Shown piece by piece: positions 25,498-33,925 of a stretch of DNA of 64,000 bases. The notes under the pieces are model-generated. The model searched no databases. It saw only the letters and a program-made list of their open reading frames with translations, and was not told the origin of the DNA. Both the position numbers and the translations under genes were made by a program. Origin of the DNA: an uncultured bacterium (lineage in GTDB: Bacteria > Cyanobacteriota > Vampirovibrionia > Gastranaerophilales > Gastranaerophilaceae); contig CADBUZ010000002.1 in the NCBI GenBank assembly GCA_902797985.1, positions 23,164 through 87,163 of the forward strand. Direction: 5' to 3'. Within the stretch, counting starts at the first letter, position 1. Every line of letters starts with the position of its first letter.

Positions 25498-26733
25498 TTA
25501 TTTTGAAACTTTTTCAAAAATATTTTTTAAAACGAATTTAACGTGAGAATAAGTTAAACCACCTTGCATATAAACAGCAAAAGGCGGACGCATAGGTCCA
25601 TCTGCGGAAAGTTCAATAGTTGAACCTTCTATAAAAGTTCCTGCTGCCATAATTATTTTATCTTCATACCCCGGAACATCGTCAGGTATTGGGGTAACAT
25701 ATGAGTTAATCGGTGATAATTCTTGAATAGTTTGGCAGAATTTTTCTAACGGTTCGGGCGAGTTGAACGCAATAGTTTGAATTAAATCAGTTCTTTTTTC
25801 GTTATATTTAGGGGTGGAAACAAAACCAATATCTTCAAAAATTTTAGAAGCGAGGACAGCACCTTTAACAGCATCACAGACAACAGATGGAGCCATAAAA
25901 AGACCTTGAAAAATTAGTCTGTGTTGGTTTAGCATAGCGCCGCCTTCTCGTCCGATTCCGGGAGCGGTCAGACTCATAGCTGCTTGTTCTACATATTCTG
26001 ATTTTCCTGCAACATAACCTCCGGTTTCAACAATTCCGCCTCCGGGATTTTTTATTAGTGAACCTGCGATTATGTCTGCGCCAACTTCTAATGGTTCTTG
26101 TTTTTCAACAAATTCACCATAGCAATTATCTACAAAACAGATACAGTCAGGATTTTTTGATTTTACAAGTTTACAAATTTTTCCAATAGTTTCTATATTA
26201 ATAGATGGTCTGAGAGAATATCCTCTTGAGCGTTGAATTTCAACCATTTTAACAGAATTATCTATTTTTTGTTCTATTGCTTCAAAATCTACTTCCCCAT
26301 TAGATTTTAGAGGAACTTCATCATATAATACACCGTGACCTATTAATGATTCTCTTTTTCCCCCAGTAATTCCAATAACTTCTTGCATTGTGTCATAAGG
26401 TGTACCGGTGACAGATACAAGTTTTTCTCCGGCTCTTAAGTTTCCAAATAATACGCAAGATAGTGCGTGTGTTCCCGAAACAATATGAGTTCTTGCAAAA
26501 GCTGCTTCTGCTTTGAAAACTTGAGCAAAAACGTTATCTAAAACTTCTTTTCCAAGATCGTCGTGACCGTATCCTGAAACGGTATAAAAATGCTCAGGAG
26601 CTACTTTGTTATCAATAAAAGCTCTTAAAACTTTTTCCTGATTATAATCTCGAATTTCTTCTAATTCTTCGAATTGAGGTTTTAGAATTTCTTCGGATTT
26701 TTTTATATGATTATTGGTTTTTTCAGAAATCAT
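25498..26733 (-). CDS. PLP-dependent methionine-gamma-lyase-like protein (aluminium resistance family)
   Basis: 411 residues, fold-type-I PLP enzyme of the 'methionine gamma-lyase / aluminium resistance' family (YnbB-like). Family landmarks: the early SGYGHDDLGKEVLDNVFA; SGTHALSCVLFGNLRAGEK (PLP phosphate region); FVDNCYGEFVE (the Asp that holds the PLP ring); and SLIKNPGGGIVETGGYVAG, with the Schiff-base lysine. The physiological reaction of this family is not well established, so only C-S lyase-like chemistry is inferred. It lies 29 bases after prfA on the same strand with an AAAGGA site, so it is probably co-transcribed. Confidence 0.85.
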   Translation of the reverse strand: MISEKTNNHIKKSEEILKPQFEELEEIRDYNQEKVLRAFIDNKVAPEHFYTVSGYGHDDLGKEVLDNVFAQVFKAEAAFARTHIVSGTHALSCVLFGNLRAGEKLVSVTGTPYDTMQEVIGITGGKRESLIGHGVLYDEVPLKSNGEVDFEAIEQKIDNSVKMVEIQRSRGYSLRPSINIETIGKICKLVKSKNPDCICFVDNCYGEFVEKQEPLEVGADIIAGSLIKNPGGGIVETGGYVAGKSEYVEQAAMSLTAPGIGREGGAMLNQHRLIFQGLFMAPSVVCDAVKGAVLASKIFEDIGFVSTPKYNEKRTDLIQTIAFNSPEPLEKFCQTIQELSPINSYVTPIPDDVPGYEDKIIMAAGTFIEGSTIELSADGPMRPPFAVYMQGGLTYSHVKFVLKNIFEKVSK

Positions 26734-26762
26734 TATAATTTTTCCTTTATCAAAAACTAAAA

Positions 26763-27848
26763 TTAAACATTTGTTTGAGCCAGTTTTTCAAGTTTTAATT
26801 TTTGGTCATATTCAATCAGAAGTTGAAGCAATTCATCCATATCACCATCGATAACAGTCCAAACATTAAGGTTATGTCCAATTCTATGGTCAGTAAGACG
26901 ACCTTGCGGGAAATTATAAGTTCTGATACGTTCACTTCTGTCACCGGTACCTACTTGAGAACGTCTAAGGTCAGTAACTTCTTGCATTTGTTTTTGAACT
27001 TCTAAGTCATAAAGTTTAGCTTTTAAAATTTCCATAGCACGTTCTTTGTTTTGAAGTTGAGAACGTTCTTCTGTACAGAAAATCATAATTCCTGTAGGTT
27101 TGTGGAATAATCTTGCAGCTGTTTCAACTTTGTTAACGTTTTGTCCGCCTGCACCGCCTGAACGAGCAGTTGACATTTCTATATCTTCAGGTCTTATTTC
27201 AATTTCAACATCATCAACTTCAGGCATAACGGCTACTGTTGCTGTTGATGTGTGTACACGTCCTTGTGATTCCGTTTCAGGCACACGTTGTACACGGTGT
27301 ACACCTGATTCATATTTTAATTTTGAATATACAGCATCACCTTTTATTGAAATAATGATTTCAGAATATCCGCCTGCTTCACATTCTGTTTTTGAAAGCA
27401 CCTGTGTTTGCCAACCTTGTTTATCAGCGAATTTAAGATACATTCTTGCCAGGTCGCCTGCGAAAATATTAGCTTCATCTCCACCTGCTCCGCCACGAAT
27501 TTCTAACATAATATCTTTGTCATCCATTGGATCTCGTGGAAGAAGAAGTACTTTCATTTTTTCTTCATATTCAGGAAGTTTTGATTCGTTTTCTTCCATT
27601 TCTGCTTTTAAAAATGCTTTCATTTCTTCATCTTTTTCTTCGTGAATCATTTGTTTTGCATCTTCAATCGCATCTACTGCTTCTTTCCATTTGTAATATA
27701 ATTCTACTGTTTCTTCCATTGATTTTCTTTGCTTTGATAAATCACGGAATTTTTTATAATCTTGTATAACTGCAGGATCTGAAAGAGTTACTCCCAGTTC
27801 ATTATATTTTTTCTCAATTTGTAGAATTTTATCTAACATGTCTTTCAT
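26763..27848 (-). CDS. prfA: Peptide chain release factor 1
   Basis: 361 residues, normal for RF1. Recognises UAA/UAG stop codons and triggers peptidyl-tRNA hydrolysis. The GGQ catalytic loop is [14 protein letters not shown] at about 225-238, preceded by the [14 protein letters not shown] segment and followed by the [15 protein letters not shown] block. Helical domain 1 covers about 1-100. The ATG has an AGAGGA site. Usually a prmC methylase follows; here a PLP lyase follows instead. Confidence 0.97.
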   Translation of the reverse strand: MKDMLDKILQIEKKYNELGVTLSDPAVIQDYKKFRDLSKQRKSMEETVELYYKWKEAVDAIEDAKQMIHEEKDEEMKAFLKAEMEENESKLPEYEEKMKVLLLPRDPMDDKDIMLEIRGGAGGDEANIFAGDLARMYLKFADKQGWQTQVLSKTECEAGGYSEIIISIKGDAVYSKLKYESGVHRVQRVPETESQGRVHTSTATVAVMPEVDDVEIEIRPEDIEMSTARSGGAGGQNVNKVETAARLFHKPTGIMIFCTEERSQLQNKERAMEILKAKLYDLEVQKQMQEVTDLRRSQVGTGDRSERIRTYNFPQGRLTDHRIGHNLNVWTVIDGDMDELLQLLIEYDQKLKLEKLAQTNV

Positions 27849-27952
27849 AATATTTTCCTCTTTTGTTATATTATAACAGAAATATAATTTATATTTGTTT
27901 TGTTAGGATTTATATAAAAACCTGCATAACACATGTTTACTAATTCTTGTTT

Positions 27953-27965
27953 TTTATGTTAAAAT
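27953..27965 (+). promoter_or_regulatory. Extended -10 promoter of the sensor/ABC operon
   Basis: TTTATGTTAAAAT, with TG one base ahead of the TAAAAT hexamer (27960-27965). The -35 region is weak (TTACTA). Confidence 0.6.
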
Positions 27966-27984
27966 AACCAAGTAGGGGTATTAT

Positions 27985-29094
27985 ATGGATATTAGAAAAA
28001 TATTATCTATACAAAAAAATGTCGATATTCAATCCAGTTTACCTGATGGTGCTCTTTTTGTCGGCACAAATGCTATTATCCAATGGGCGAATGATATTGC
28101 GCATGATTTGTTCAGATTGGATGAAGGATTACTTATTTCAAAATCAGTTAATGATATTTTGGAAAACGGATATGATTTAATTATTAATTCTGCAAATACC
28201 CATAAAGCATTGATAGCTAAATCAACACAGGGTGATGAATATTTTGAAATCACTTCTCGTGAAATAGAAAATGGTCATGTTGTTATTTTAAGAGATTCAA
28301 CTCAGAATTATAAGAGAATTTCTAATATCTTAGAAGAACAGGAATATACTCAAAAAGTTAATAATGATAAAAATGTTTTTTTAGAAAAACTTGCTAATGA
28401 ATTTAATTCACCAATACAGTCTGTTATCGGTTTTGCACAAGGTTTGCTTGATGGGCTTGGTGGTCCTGTTTCAGAAAGACAAGCTAAGTATATCAATATT
28501 ATTAAAAAAAATTCATCAGAATTGCTTTATTTCTTTAATAAACTTGTAGAGCTTTCTCAATCAGAAGGCAGTTTAATTGAGGATGAAGAAAAACCGTTCG
28601 ATATAGTTACGGTACTTGATACTATTGTAAAAACTAACAGGCATTTATATAATGAAAAACCTATTAAAATTGAATATGAAATAGGCAATGATTTAAAGAA
28701 AACTGTTTATCAAAAAGAAAATTATTTTAGATTAATGATGCAAAATTTAATTGAAACAGTTGCACGTGAAATAGATATGGGTAGTGTAAATGTTGAAATT
28801 TCCGAAGCGGATGAGGAATTTTTATCCGCAAGAAATATTCCGTTATCATCAGCTATTCATATAGGAGTTTCAAGTAATAATATAACAGTTTTAGAAACGG
28901 AACTTCCTACATTATTTAATCCATATGCAATAGTAGACAGTGCAAGTAAAAAAACAATATCAAGAGCGATGGCACTTGGAACTGTGGCAAATATAGCTAA
29001 AGAACTTGGTGGATTTATATGGGCGGAAATTCTTCCAATGAAAGGTCTTGTTTTTAATATAGTTATTCCGAGAGAGAAAAAAGATAATGAGTAA
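27985..29094 (+). CDS. Degenerate sensor histidine kinase (probable pseudokinase)
   Basis: 369 residues. A PAS-like domain (about 15-110), a short coiled coil, a HisKA-like helical hairpin (about 130-205) and an HATPase-like C-terminal domain (about 230-369). The phosphoacceptor His expected before E-[LF]-x-x-P is Asn138 (the motif reads ANEFNSPIQS). The ATP-binding N-box reads QNLIETVARE, lacking the usual NA pair, and no DxGxG G1 motif can be found. No membrane helix is present, so it is cytoplasmic. It overlaps the ABC ATPase by 8 bases, so both are made together; it may act as a scaffold or input domain. PAS-type assignment is tentative. Confidence 0.65.
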   Translation: MDIRKILSIQKNVDIQSSLPDGALFVGTNAIIQWANDIAHDLFRLDEGLLISKSVNDILENGYDLIINSANTHKALIAKSTQGDEYFEITSREIENGHVVILRDSTQNYKRISNILEEQEYTQKVNNDKNVFLEKLANEFNSPIQSVIGFAQGLLDGLGGPVSERQAKYINIIKKNSSELLYFFNKLVELSQSEGSLIEDEEKPFDIVTVLDTIVKTNRHLYNEKPIKIEYEIGNDLKKTVYQKENYFRLMMQNLIETVAREIDMGSVNVEISEADEEFLSARNIPLSSAIHIGVSSNNITVLETELPTLFNPYAIVDSASKKTISRAMALGTVANIAKELGGFIWAEILPMKGLVFNIVIPREKKDNE

Positions 29095-30139
29095 TGTCAG
29101 TCTTAAAAATCTTTGTAAATCATACGATAAATCAAAAGTTATAATAAATAATATTAATCTTGAGATAGCTGATAAAGAGTTTATTGTTCTTGTAGGTGCT
29201 TCAGGATGTGGTAAATCAACTATATTAAGAATGATTGCCGGATTAGAGGAGATTACTTCAGGTACAATATCTATTGGGGATAGAGTTGTTAATAATATTC
29301 ATCCAAAAGATAGAGATATTGCGTTTGTTTTTCAAAGTTATGCATTATATCCGCACATGAGTGTGTATGATAATATTGCATTTGGTTTGAAAATGCGAAA
29401 AACCGATAAAAAAATTATTGATGAAAAAGTTCGTGAAGTAGCGGAAGTTTTAGATTTAACCCAATATTTAGACAGAAAGCCAAAACAGCTTTCAGGTGGG
29501 CAAAGACAACGTGTTGCGCTTGGTAGAGCTATGGTTAGAAATCCTAAAGTATTTCTTATGGATGAGCCGCTTTCTAATCTTGATGCTAAATTAAGAGTTC
29601 AAATGCGTTCTGAAATTAAAAAATTGCATAAAAAATTGGATACAACATTTATATATGTTACTCATGATCAAACAGAAGCGTTAACTATGGGCGATAGAAT
29701 TGTTGTATTAGATAAAGGTGTTATACAACAGGTTGATACCCCTAAAAATATATATTCAAATCCTTCAAATACTTTTGTGGCAGGATTTATAGGGCAAATG
29801 AATTTTATAGAAGCAGAAATAACAGATGAAGGATTAAAATTTGCCGATATAGTTGTTCCTATATCCGATAGTATAAAAGAAAAATTTGCAAATCGAAAAG
29901 CGGTAACTATTGGTATTCGTCCGGAGAATATGACATATGGTGAAACACGTTTTACTGTAGATGTTGAGATTAGTGAAATGCTTGGTAGTGAAAAAATAGC
30001 TTATTTTGATATTCAAGGAAGTAAGTGTTCTGCAAAGCTTTCTCCTGATTTTGAGATTGGAGAAAAAATAGAGCTTTCCGTTACTCCTGAGAATATGCTG
30101 TTCTTTGATAAAGAAACAGGGAAAAATATATTTAGTTAA
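29087..30139 (+). CDS. ABC transporter ATP-binding protein (UgpC/MsmK-type)
   Basis: 350 residues. Complete ABC ATPase: Walker A GASGCGKST, Q-loop FQSYALYPHM, signature LSGGQRQRVALGRAM, Walker B VFLMDEPLSNLD, switch His in YVTHDQTEA. A C-terminal TOBE/MOP-like domain (about 240-350) typical of sugar and glycerol-3-phosphate importers. No permease or binding-protein gene adjoins, so it may be a shared energiser for several carbohydrate importers, as MsmK is in streptococci. Its coupling to a kinase-like protein is unusual. It overlaps the upstream gene by 8 bases and purA follows 21 bases later. Confidence 0.88.
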   Translation: MSNVSLKNLCKSYDKSKVIINNINLEIADKEFIVLVGASGCGKSTILRMIAGLEEITSGTISIGDRVVNNIHPKDRDIAFVFQSYALYPHMSVYDNIAFGLKMRKTDKKIIDEKVREVAEVLDLTQYLDRKPKQLSGGQRQRVALGRAMVRNPKVFLMDEPLSNLDAKLRVQMRSEIKKLHKKLDTTFIYVTHDQTEALTMGDRIVVLDKGVIQQVDTPKNIYSNPSNTFVAGFIGQMNFIEAEITDEGLKFADIVVPISDSIKEKFANRKAVTIGIRPENMTYGETRFTVDVEISEMLGSEKIAYFDIQGSKCSAKLSPDFEIGEKIELSVTPENMLFFDKETGKNIFS

Positions 30140-30160
30140 GAGAGATTAAGGGGAAATAAT

Positions 30161-31438
30161 ATGAAAAATACGGTTGTTGTCGGTGCTCAATGGGGAGATG
30201 AAGGCAAGGCTAAAATTACTGATTTGCTTGCACAGAAGGCAGATTTTATTATCAGATATCAAGGCGGATGTAATGCAGGTCATACGGTTGTTGCTAATAA
30301 CCAAACATATAAATTTCACCTTGTTCCATCAGGTATTTTGTACGAAGGAAAGGTTTGTATGCTGGGGGCAGGCACAGTTATTTTGCCTGAAAATTTTAAA
30401 CAAGAAACTGAAGAATTGAAATCTCAAGGGGTTGATTTAACTAATTTAAAAATATCTCCTTTAGCTTCAATTACAATGCCATATCATACCGAGGTTGACG
30501 GTTACTCTGAATCTCAAGGCGGTAAAGGTAAAATAGGAACTACTAAAAAGGGAATTGGTCCTACTTATACAGATAAATATGCAAGAATCGGTTTGAAAAT
30601 TCAAGATTTATATGATTTAGAAACATTGAACGAAAAACTTGATGTTATTTTACCTTTAAAAAATAAACAACTGGAAAAAGTGTATGGACTGGAGCCATAT
30701 ACAAGAGAATGTTTAATAAGTTTGTGTGAAGAATATGCAAAAATATTTAAACCATATGTGTGTTTTGAATGGCAAAAATTGTTAAACGAGCATAAAAAAG
30801 ACGTTATCTTATTCGAAGGCGCTCAAGGGGTAATGTTAGATGTTGATTATGGAACTTACCCATTTGTAACAAGTTCAAATCCGATAGGCGGCGGGGCTTC
30901 AACAGGAAGCGGATATGGCCCATGTCAGATTGAAGAAGTTGTAGGTGTTGCAAAAGCTTACGTTACTCGTGTTGGCGAAGGTCCGTTCGTTACCGAATTG
31001 GATGATGAAATTGGTGCTAAAATAAGAGAAATCGGTCATGAATTTGGAGTAACAACCGGTCGTCCTCGTCGTACAGGCTGGTTTGATGCTGTGACTATGA
31101 AATATGCAGTTTTAGTGGGTGGTTTGACCTCTATTGCTATTACTAAAGCTGATGTTTTTGATACGTTTGATGAAATTAAAGTTTGTGTTGCATATAAAGA
31201 CACTCGTAATGGAAAAGTTTACGATTATTATCCGACAGATATTTATATGCATAAATATTTAGAACCTGTTTATGAAACATATAAAGGTTGGAAGGAAGAT
31301 ATTACAGGGATAAGAGAATATGATAATCTTCCTGAAAATTTGAAAAAATATTTCGCAAGATTGGAAGAATTATTGGATTGCCCAATTTCTATTATTAGTG
31401 TTGGTCCTGATAGAGAACAAACAATTTTCAGAAAATAA
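30161..31438 (+). CDS. purA: Adenylosuccinate synthetase
   Basis: 425 residues. Joins IMP and aspartate using GTP, the first committed step to AMP. QWGDEGKAK at residues 10-18 contains catalytic Asp13; the second residue of the usual GKGK is Ala17 here instead of Gly. GCNAGHTV provides the catalytic His. TTKKGIGPTYTDK, the GAQGVMLD stretch, GRPRRTGWFD and the C-terminal SVGPDREQT block are all present. Ribosome site AAGGGGA. Probably read through from the ABC ATPase gene. The Gly-to-Ala change is the only oddity. Confidence 0.97.
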   Translation: MKNTVVVGAQWGDEGKAKITDLLAQKADFIIRYQGGCNAGHTVVANNQTYKFHLVPSGILYEGKVCMLGAGTVILPENFKQETEELKSQGVDLTNLKISPLASITMPYHTEVDGYSESQGGKGKIGTTKKGIGPTYTDKYARIGLKIQDLYDLETLNEKLDVILPLKNKQLEKVYGLEPYTRECLISLCEEYAKIFKPYVCFEWQKLLNEHKKDVILFEGAQGVMLDVDYGTYPFVTSSNPIGGGASTGSGYGPCQIEEVVGVAKAYVTRVGEGPFVTELDDEIGAKIREIGHEFGVTTGRPRRTGWFDAVTMKYAVLVGGLTSIAITKADVFDTFDEIKVCVAYKDTRNGKVYDYYPTDIYMHKYLEPVYETYKGWKEDITGIREYDNLPENLKKYFARLEELLDCPISIISVGPDREQTIFRK

Positions 31439-31449
31439 TATTGACTTTA

Positions 31450-31887
31450 TTACATTTCAACCATAAACGTAACAGGGCCGTCATTGATAAGTTCAACATC
31501 CATCATTGCGCCAAAAACTCCTGTTTTTGTCGGTATATTTTTATGTCTGATTTGTTCAGTGAAGTATTCGTACAGTTCATTAGCTTTTTGAGGTAATTCA
31601 GCTTTGTCAAAACTTGGGCGTGTTCCTTTTTTGCAGTCCCCTGCAAGAGTAAATTGAGATACAACAAGAATTTCTCCTTCGACATCAATTATCGATTTAT
31701 TCATTTTTCCTTGTTCATCTTCAAAAATTCTTAATTTGCAGATTTTTTCGGCTAATTTTTCTGCATTTTCTTTTTCGTCACCTTTTTCAACCCCTAGTAA
31801 AATAAGTAATCCATGGTCAATTTGAGAGAATAATTTTCCCTCAATTGTAACAGATGATTTTTTTACTCTTTGGATTAAGCCCTTCAT
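31450..31887 (-). CDS. dtd: D-aminoacyl-tRNA deacylase
   Basis: 145 residues, normal. Hydrolyses D-amino acids wrongly attached to tRNA. Signature residues: SQFTLAGDCKKGTRPSF (active-site Ser-Gln and Thr) and the C-terminal NDGPVTFMVE, the cross-subunit Gly-cisPro motif. Usually found beside relA/spoT, not here. The -10 TATAAT ends 6 bases before the ATG (TACAGT between), which predicts leaderless translation. Convergent with purA. Confidence 0.95.
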   Translation of the reverse strand: MKGLIQRVKKSSVTIEGKLFSQIDHGLLILLGVEKGDEKENAEKLAEKICKLRIFEDEQGKMNKSIIDVEGEILVVSQFTLAGDCKKGTRPSFDKAELPQKANELYEYFTEQIRHKNIPTKTGVFGAMMDVELINDGPVTFMVEM

Positions 31888-31899
31888 ACTGTAATTATA
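31888..31899 (-). promoter_or_regulatory. dtd -10 element, leaderless arrangement
   Basis: Minus strand TATAAT (31894-31899), then TACAGT, then ATG; no ribosome-binding sequence possible. Confidence 0.6.
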
Positions 31900-32013
31900 T
31901 TATAAATAATTTTTATTATCTTTTTTTTGTTTATTTTAAAAGAAACATCAATTTTTTTCTCTCAGAATGAGAGATTGAGTTTTTGAGGTTAATTTATTCA
32001 AATAATAATAAAA

Positions 32014-32298
32014 TTATATTCTATTATGCCAAACGCCGCCTTGTCTATCAACAACGGCATCATAGCAAGACCATACTCTGAAAACTACTGTTAAACCTAA
32101 TATAGCATGAGTTATATTTTTGTCATATTCTTGGTCATTAACAACTTGTCCAATCCCCGGCCAAATCAATAATGATAACGCACCTGCAACAATAGAACGT
32201 CCGGACACATCTCCATTTTTGCCATGTGTTCCGGCAAATGCAGGAAATCCCATTGATAATACTGATAAAACCATTAACGATACTAATAATTTTTTCAT
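32014..32298 (-). CDS. Small exported or membrane protein, unknown function
   Basis: 94 residues from the ATG at 32298, chosen because it begins a good signal peptide (KKLLVSLMVLSVLSMGFPAFA) and has an AGGGAGA site at the right distance; a start 7 codons earlier would bury both. After the signal comes a hydrophobic stretch (VAGALSLLIWPGIGQVV, about 32-50), a second (ILGLTVVFRVWSCYDAVVD) and the ending WHNRI. The WPGIGQ and WSxYDA pattern resembles small inner-membrane proteins often found as several paralogues in one genome. Function not recognised. Confidence 0.6.
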   Translation of the reverse strand: MKKLLVSLMVLSVLSMGFPAFAGTHGKNGDVSGRSIVAGALSLLIWPGIGQVVNDQEYDKNITHAILGLTVVFRVWSCYDAVVDRQGGVWHNRI

Positions 32299-32383
32299 AA
32301 TATAATCTCCCTCTTTCAAATATTATATCATATATAATTATAATTGTTTTTTATAATTATTTTTTAATATGCAATTATGTAAA

Positions 32384-32396
32384 TTTATGTTAAAAT
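32384..32396 (+). promoter_or_regulatory. Extended -10 promoter of the gene at 32469
   Basis: TTTATGTTAAAAT with hexamer TAAAAT at 32391-32396. Same string as at 27953 and 38349. Leader about 65 bases. Confidence 0.6.
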
Positions 32397-32468
32397 ACAG
32401 TCAGAAAAAGTGAATTATTAACACCAAAAATAGTTTAATTAATTATAATGGTGTGTAGGAGTTAACTT

Positions 32469-32768
32469 ATGTTTAACAATTTAAAGAAGTCTATCAAGGC
32501 TATTAACAAACTTAATCCAAAAGCGTTGTTAACAAGTTTTATTCAATCACAACAAGTAAATCGTAGAGATTATACTGAACTATTGACTTCAGACACAGAA
32601 TTAAAATCAATTGCCGACAACAGAAGGCTGGAAGCGATGGTTGGCGAAGAAATAAAGGCTATTTTCCCTGAAATAACGGATAAGTCTTTTGAATTATTAG
32701 TAGATGCTACAATGCATTTAATCAGAAAAAAACAGCTTCAAGCCACAGACGATATTTGTTTTAAATAA
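32469..32768 (+). CDS. Small hypothetical protein, helical
   Basis: 99 residues, no signal peptide, cysteine near the C-terminus only. Composition is consistent with an all-helical cytoplasmic protein (NLKKSIKAINKLNPKALLTSF at the start, in outline, and a second half EIKAIFPEITDKSFELLVDA). I do not recognise the family. The gene is well supported: extended -10 promoter, TAGGAG site 8 bases from the ATG, and a strong terminator 30 bases after the stop, so it is a single-gene transcript. Its compact self-contained unit suggests a stand-alone function. Confidence 0.65.
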   Translation: MFNNLKKSIKAINKLNPKALLTSFIQSQQVNRRDYTELLTSDTELKSIADNRRLEAMVGEEIKAIFPEITDKSFELLVDATMHLIRKKQLQATDDICFK

Positions 32769-32798
32769 TCGTCAAGGGAAAATTATTCCAAAGTTTTT

Positions 32799-32823
32799 AG
32801 CGGGGTTTTACCCCGCTTTTTGT
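32799..32823 (+). terminator. Intrinsic terminator
   Basis: AGCGGGG (32799-32805), loop TTTTA, CCCCGCT (32811-32817), then T5. Ends the unit of the 99-residue protein. Confidence 0.92.
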
Positions 32824-32832
32824 ATGTTTTTG

Positions 32833-32867
32833 TTGAATTTTTTAGCGCAAATGGATATAATTTGAGT
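32833..32867 (+). promoter_or_regulatory. Promoter with leaderless arrangement for the double-GNAT gene
   Basis: TTGAAT (32833-32838), 17-base spacer, TATAAT (32856-32861), then TTGAGT and ATG at 32868. The longer reading starting at 32820 would begin inside the upstream terminator's T tract. Confidence 0.75.
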
Positions 32868-33857
32868 ATGGCTGTTATTAAAAAGTTGAATTATTTTGAT
32901 AAACCAAAACTAAAAGAATTAAGTCCGTTTCTAAATTATGAAGATGAAAACTTATTTATCGATATTATTACGAACGGACTTCCGGGACATTTACATTATT
33001 ATTTGCCTTTAAAATACAAATGTCTTAATGAATCATATCTTTTAGAGGATAATCAAAAAATACTCGGTCTTATTACTGTTAATACATTTAGCGGTAATCC
33101 TTATAAAATAAATATTTCTCAGTTATTTTTTATAGAAAATGCTTATGAAGTAGCTCAACAGCTGATAGAGTTTGTAATTTCGCAATATGGTGCTATGGGT
33201 GCGCACACTTTTTATATTTTAGTTGATGACAAGTATACGGAATTATCTCAATTATTTATGAACAGCTGCGGATTTAGACAATGTTCTTATGAACAAATTT
33301 GGGAATCACCCAAAACATCTTTAAAAAAATGTAAAAATATTACATATAGAAGATTTAAAAAATCGGATATTCACGAAGTTGCTGACATATATAATGATTC
33401 TGTTTTAACACATTTCAAACCAACTTTACTAAGAGAAGAAGCGGAATTTAAAGAACCGATATTTTCAGGATTGAAATATGCAAATGAATACAGATATGTA
33501 ATTGAAGAGCCCGGAACATCAAGAATTATCGCATATTTTAAAATCTCTACAGCAGACAATACAAATTACACTGTTGATTTTAACTACTCTGATGGTTATG
33601 AAATAGATTTTAATTCAATATTATATTTTGCTAAAAGAGAAATTTTAAAGCGGACAAGGAAATTTAAATTATTTATAAAAACAAAAAATTACATAAATAC
33701 AAATAAAGCGCAAAAAGAATTTTTGCAAGAAGCAGGTTTTAAGTGCATTAGTACAAAAAATCTTTTTATAAAAGATTTCTTTAAAATTGCAAAAGAATAT
33801 TCCCAAGAGGAAAGATACGCTGTAATGGGCGGATTACACAATAGTCCTTCTTTTTAA
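32868..33857 (+). CDS. Tandem GNAT-type acetyltransferase-like protein
   Basis: 329 residues from the leaderless start at 32868. Two copies of a GNAT-like alpha/beta fold can be traced: residues about 1-150 (ending FMNSCGFRQCSYEQIWE) and about 165-310 (beginning ITYRRFKKSDIHEVADIYND, ending FLQEAGFKCISTKNLFI). Each ends with the typical 'xxGFxxx' turn. The classic acetyl-CoA loop Q/RxxGxG/A is not clearly present in either copy, so at least one is probably inactive. A domain duplication is seen directly; enzymatic role is unproven. Single gene. Confidence 0.6.
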   Translation: MAVIKKLNYFDKPKLKELSPFLNYEDENLFIDIITNGLPGHLHYYLPLKYKCLNESYLLEDNQKILGLITVNTFSGNPYKINISQLFFIENAYEVAQQLIEFVISQYGAMGAHTFYILVDDKYTELSQLFMNSCGFRQCSYEQIWESPKTSLKKCKNITYRRFKKSDIHEVADIYNDSVLTHFKPTLLREEAEFKEPIFSGLKYANEYRYVIEEPGTSRIIAYFKISTADNTNYTVDFNYSDGYEIDFNSILYFAKREILKRTRKFKLFIKTKNYINTNKAQKEFLQEAGFKCISTKNLFIKDFFKIAKEYSQEERYAVMGGLHNSPSF

Positions 33858-33884
33858 AATCGAATGTTAAAATAATATATATAA

Positions 33885-33913
33885 TTGTCTTACCTTTATT
33901 TTGAATGTATAAT
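33885..33913 (+). promoter_or_regulatory. Promoter of the AsmA-like gene
   Basis: TTGTCT (33885-33890), 17-base spacer, TATAAT (33908-33913). The ATG at 33926 is only 12 bases after the hexamer, giving a leader of about 5 bases without a ribosome site. Confidence 0.65.
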
Positions 33914-33925
33914 TAGAACAATACA

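Noticed and set aside
27100..27645. Plus-strand frame of 181 residues
   Set aside because: Lies wholly antisense to prfA, Ser/Pro-rich as expected for a shadow frame, and has no promoter or ribosome site.
31955..31980. Stem TCTCTC/GAGAGA as a terminator
   Set aside because: No T tract follows on the strand of either neighbouring gene; followed by A residues on the minus strand.
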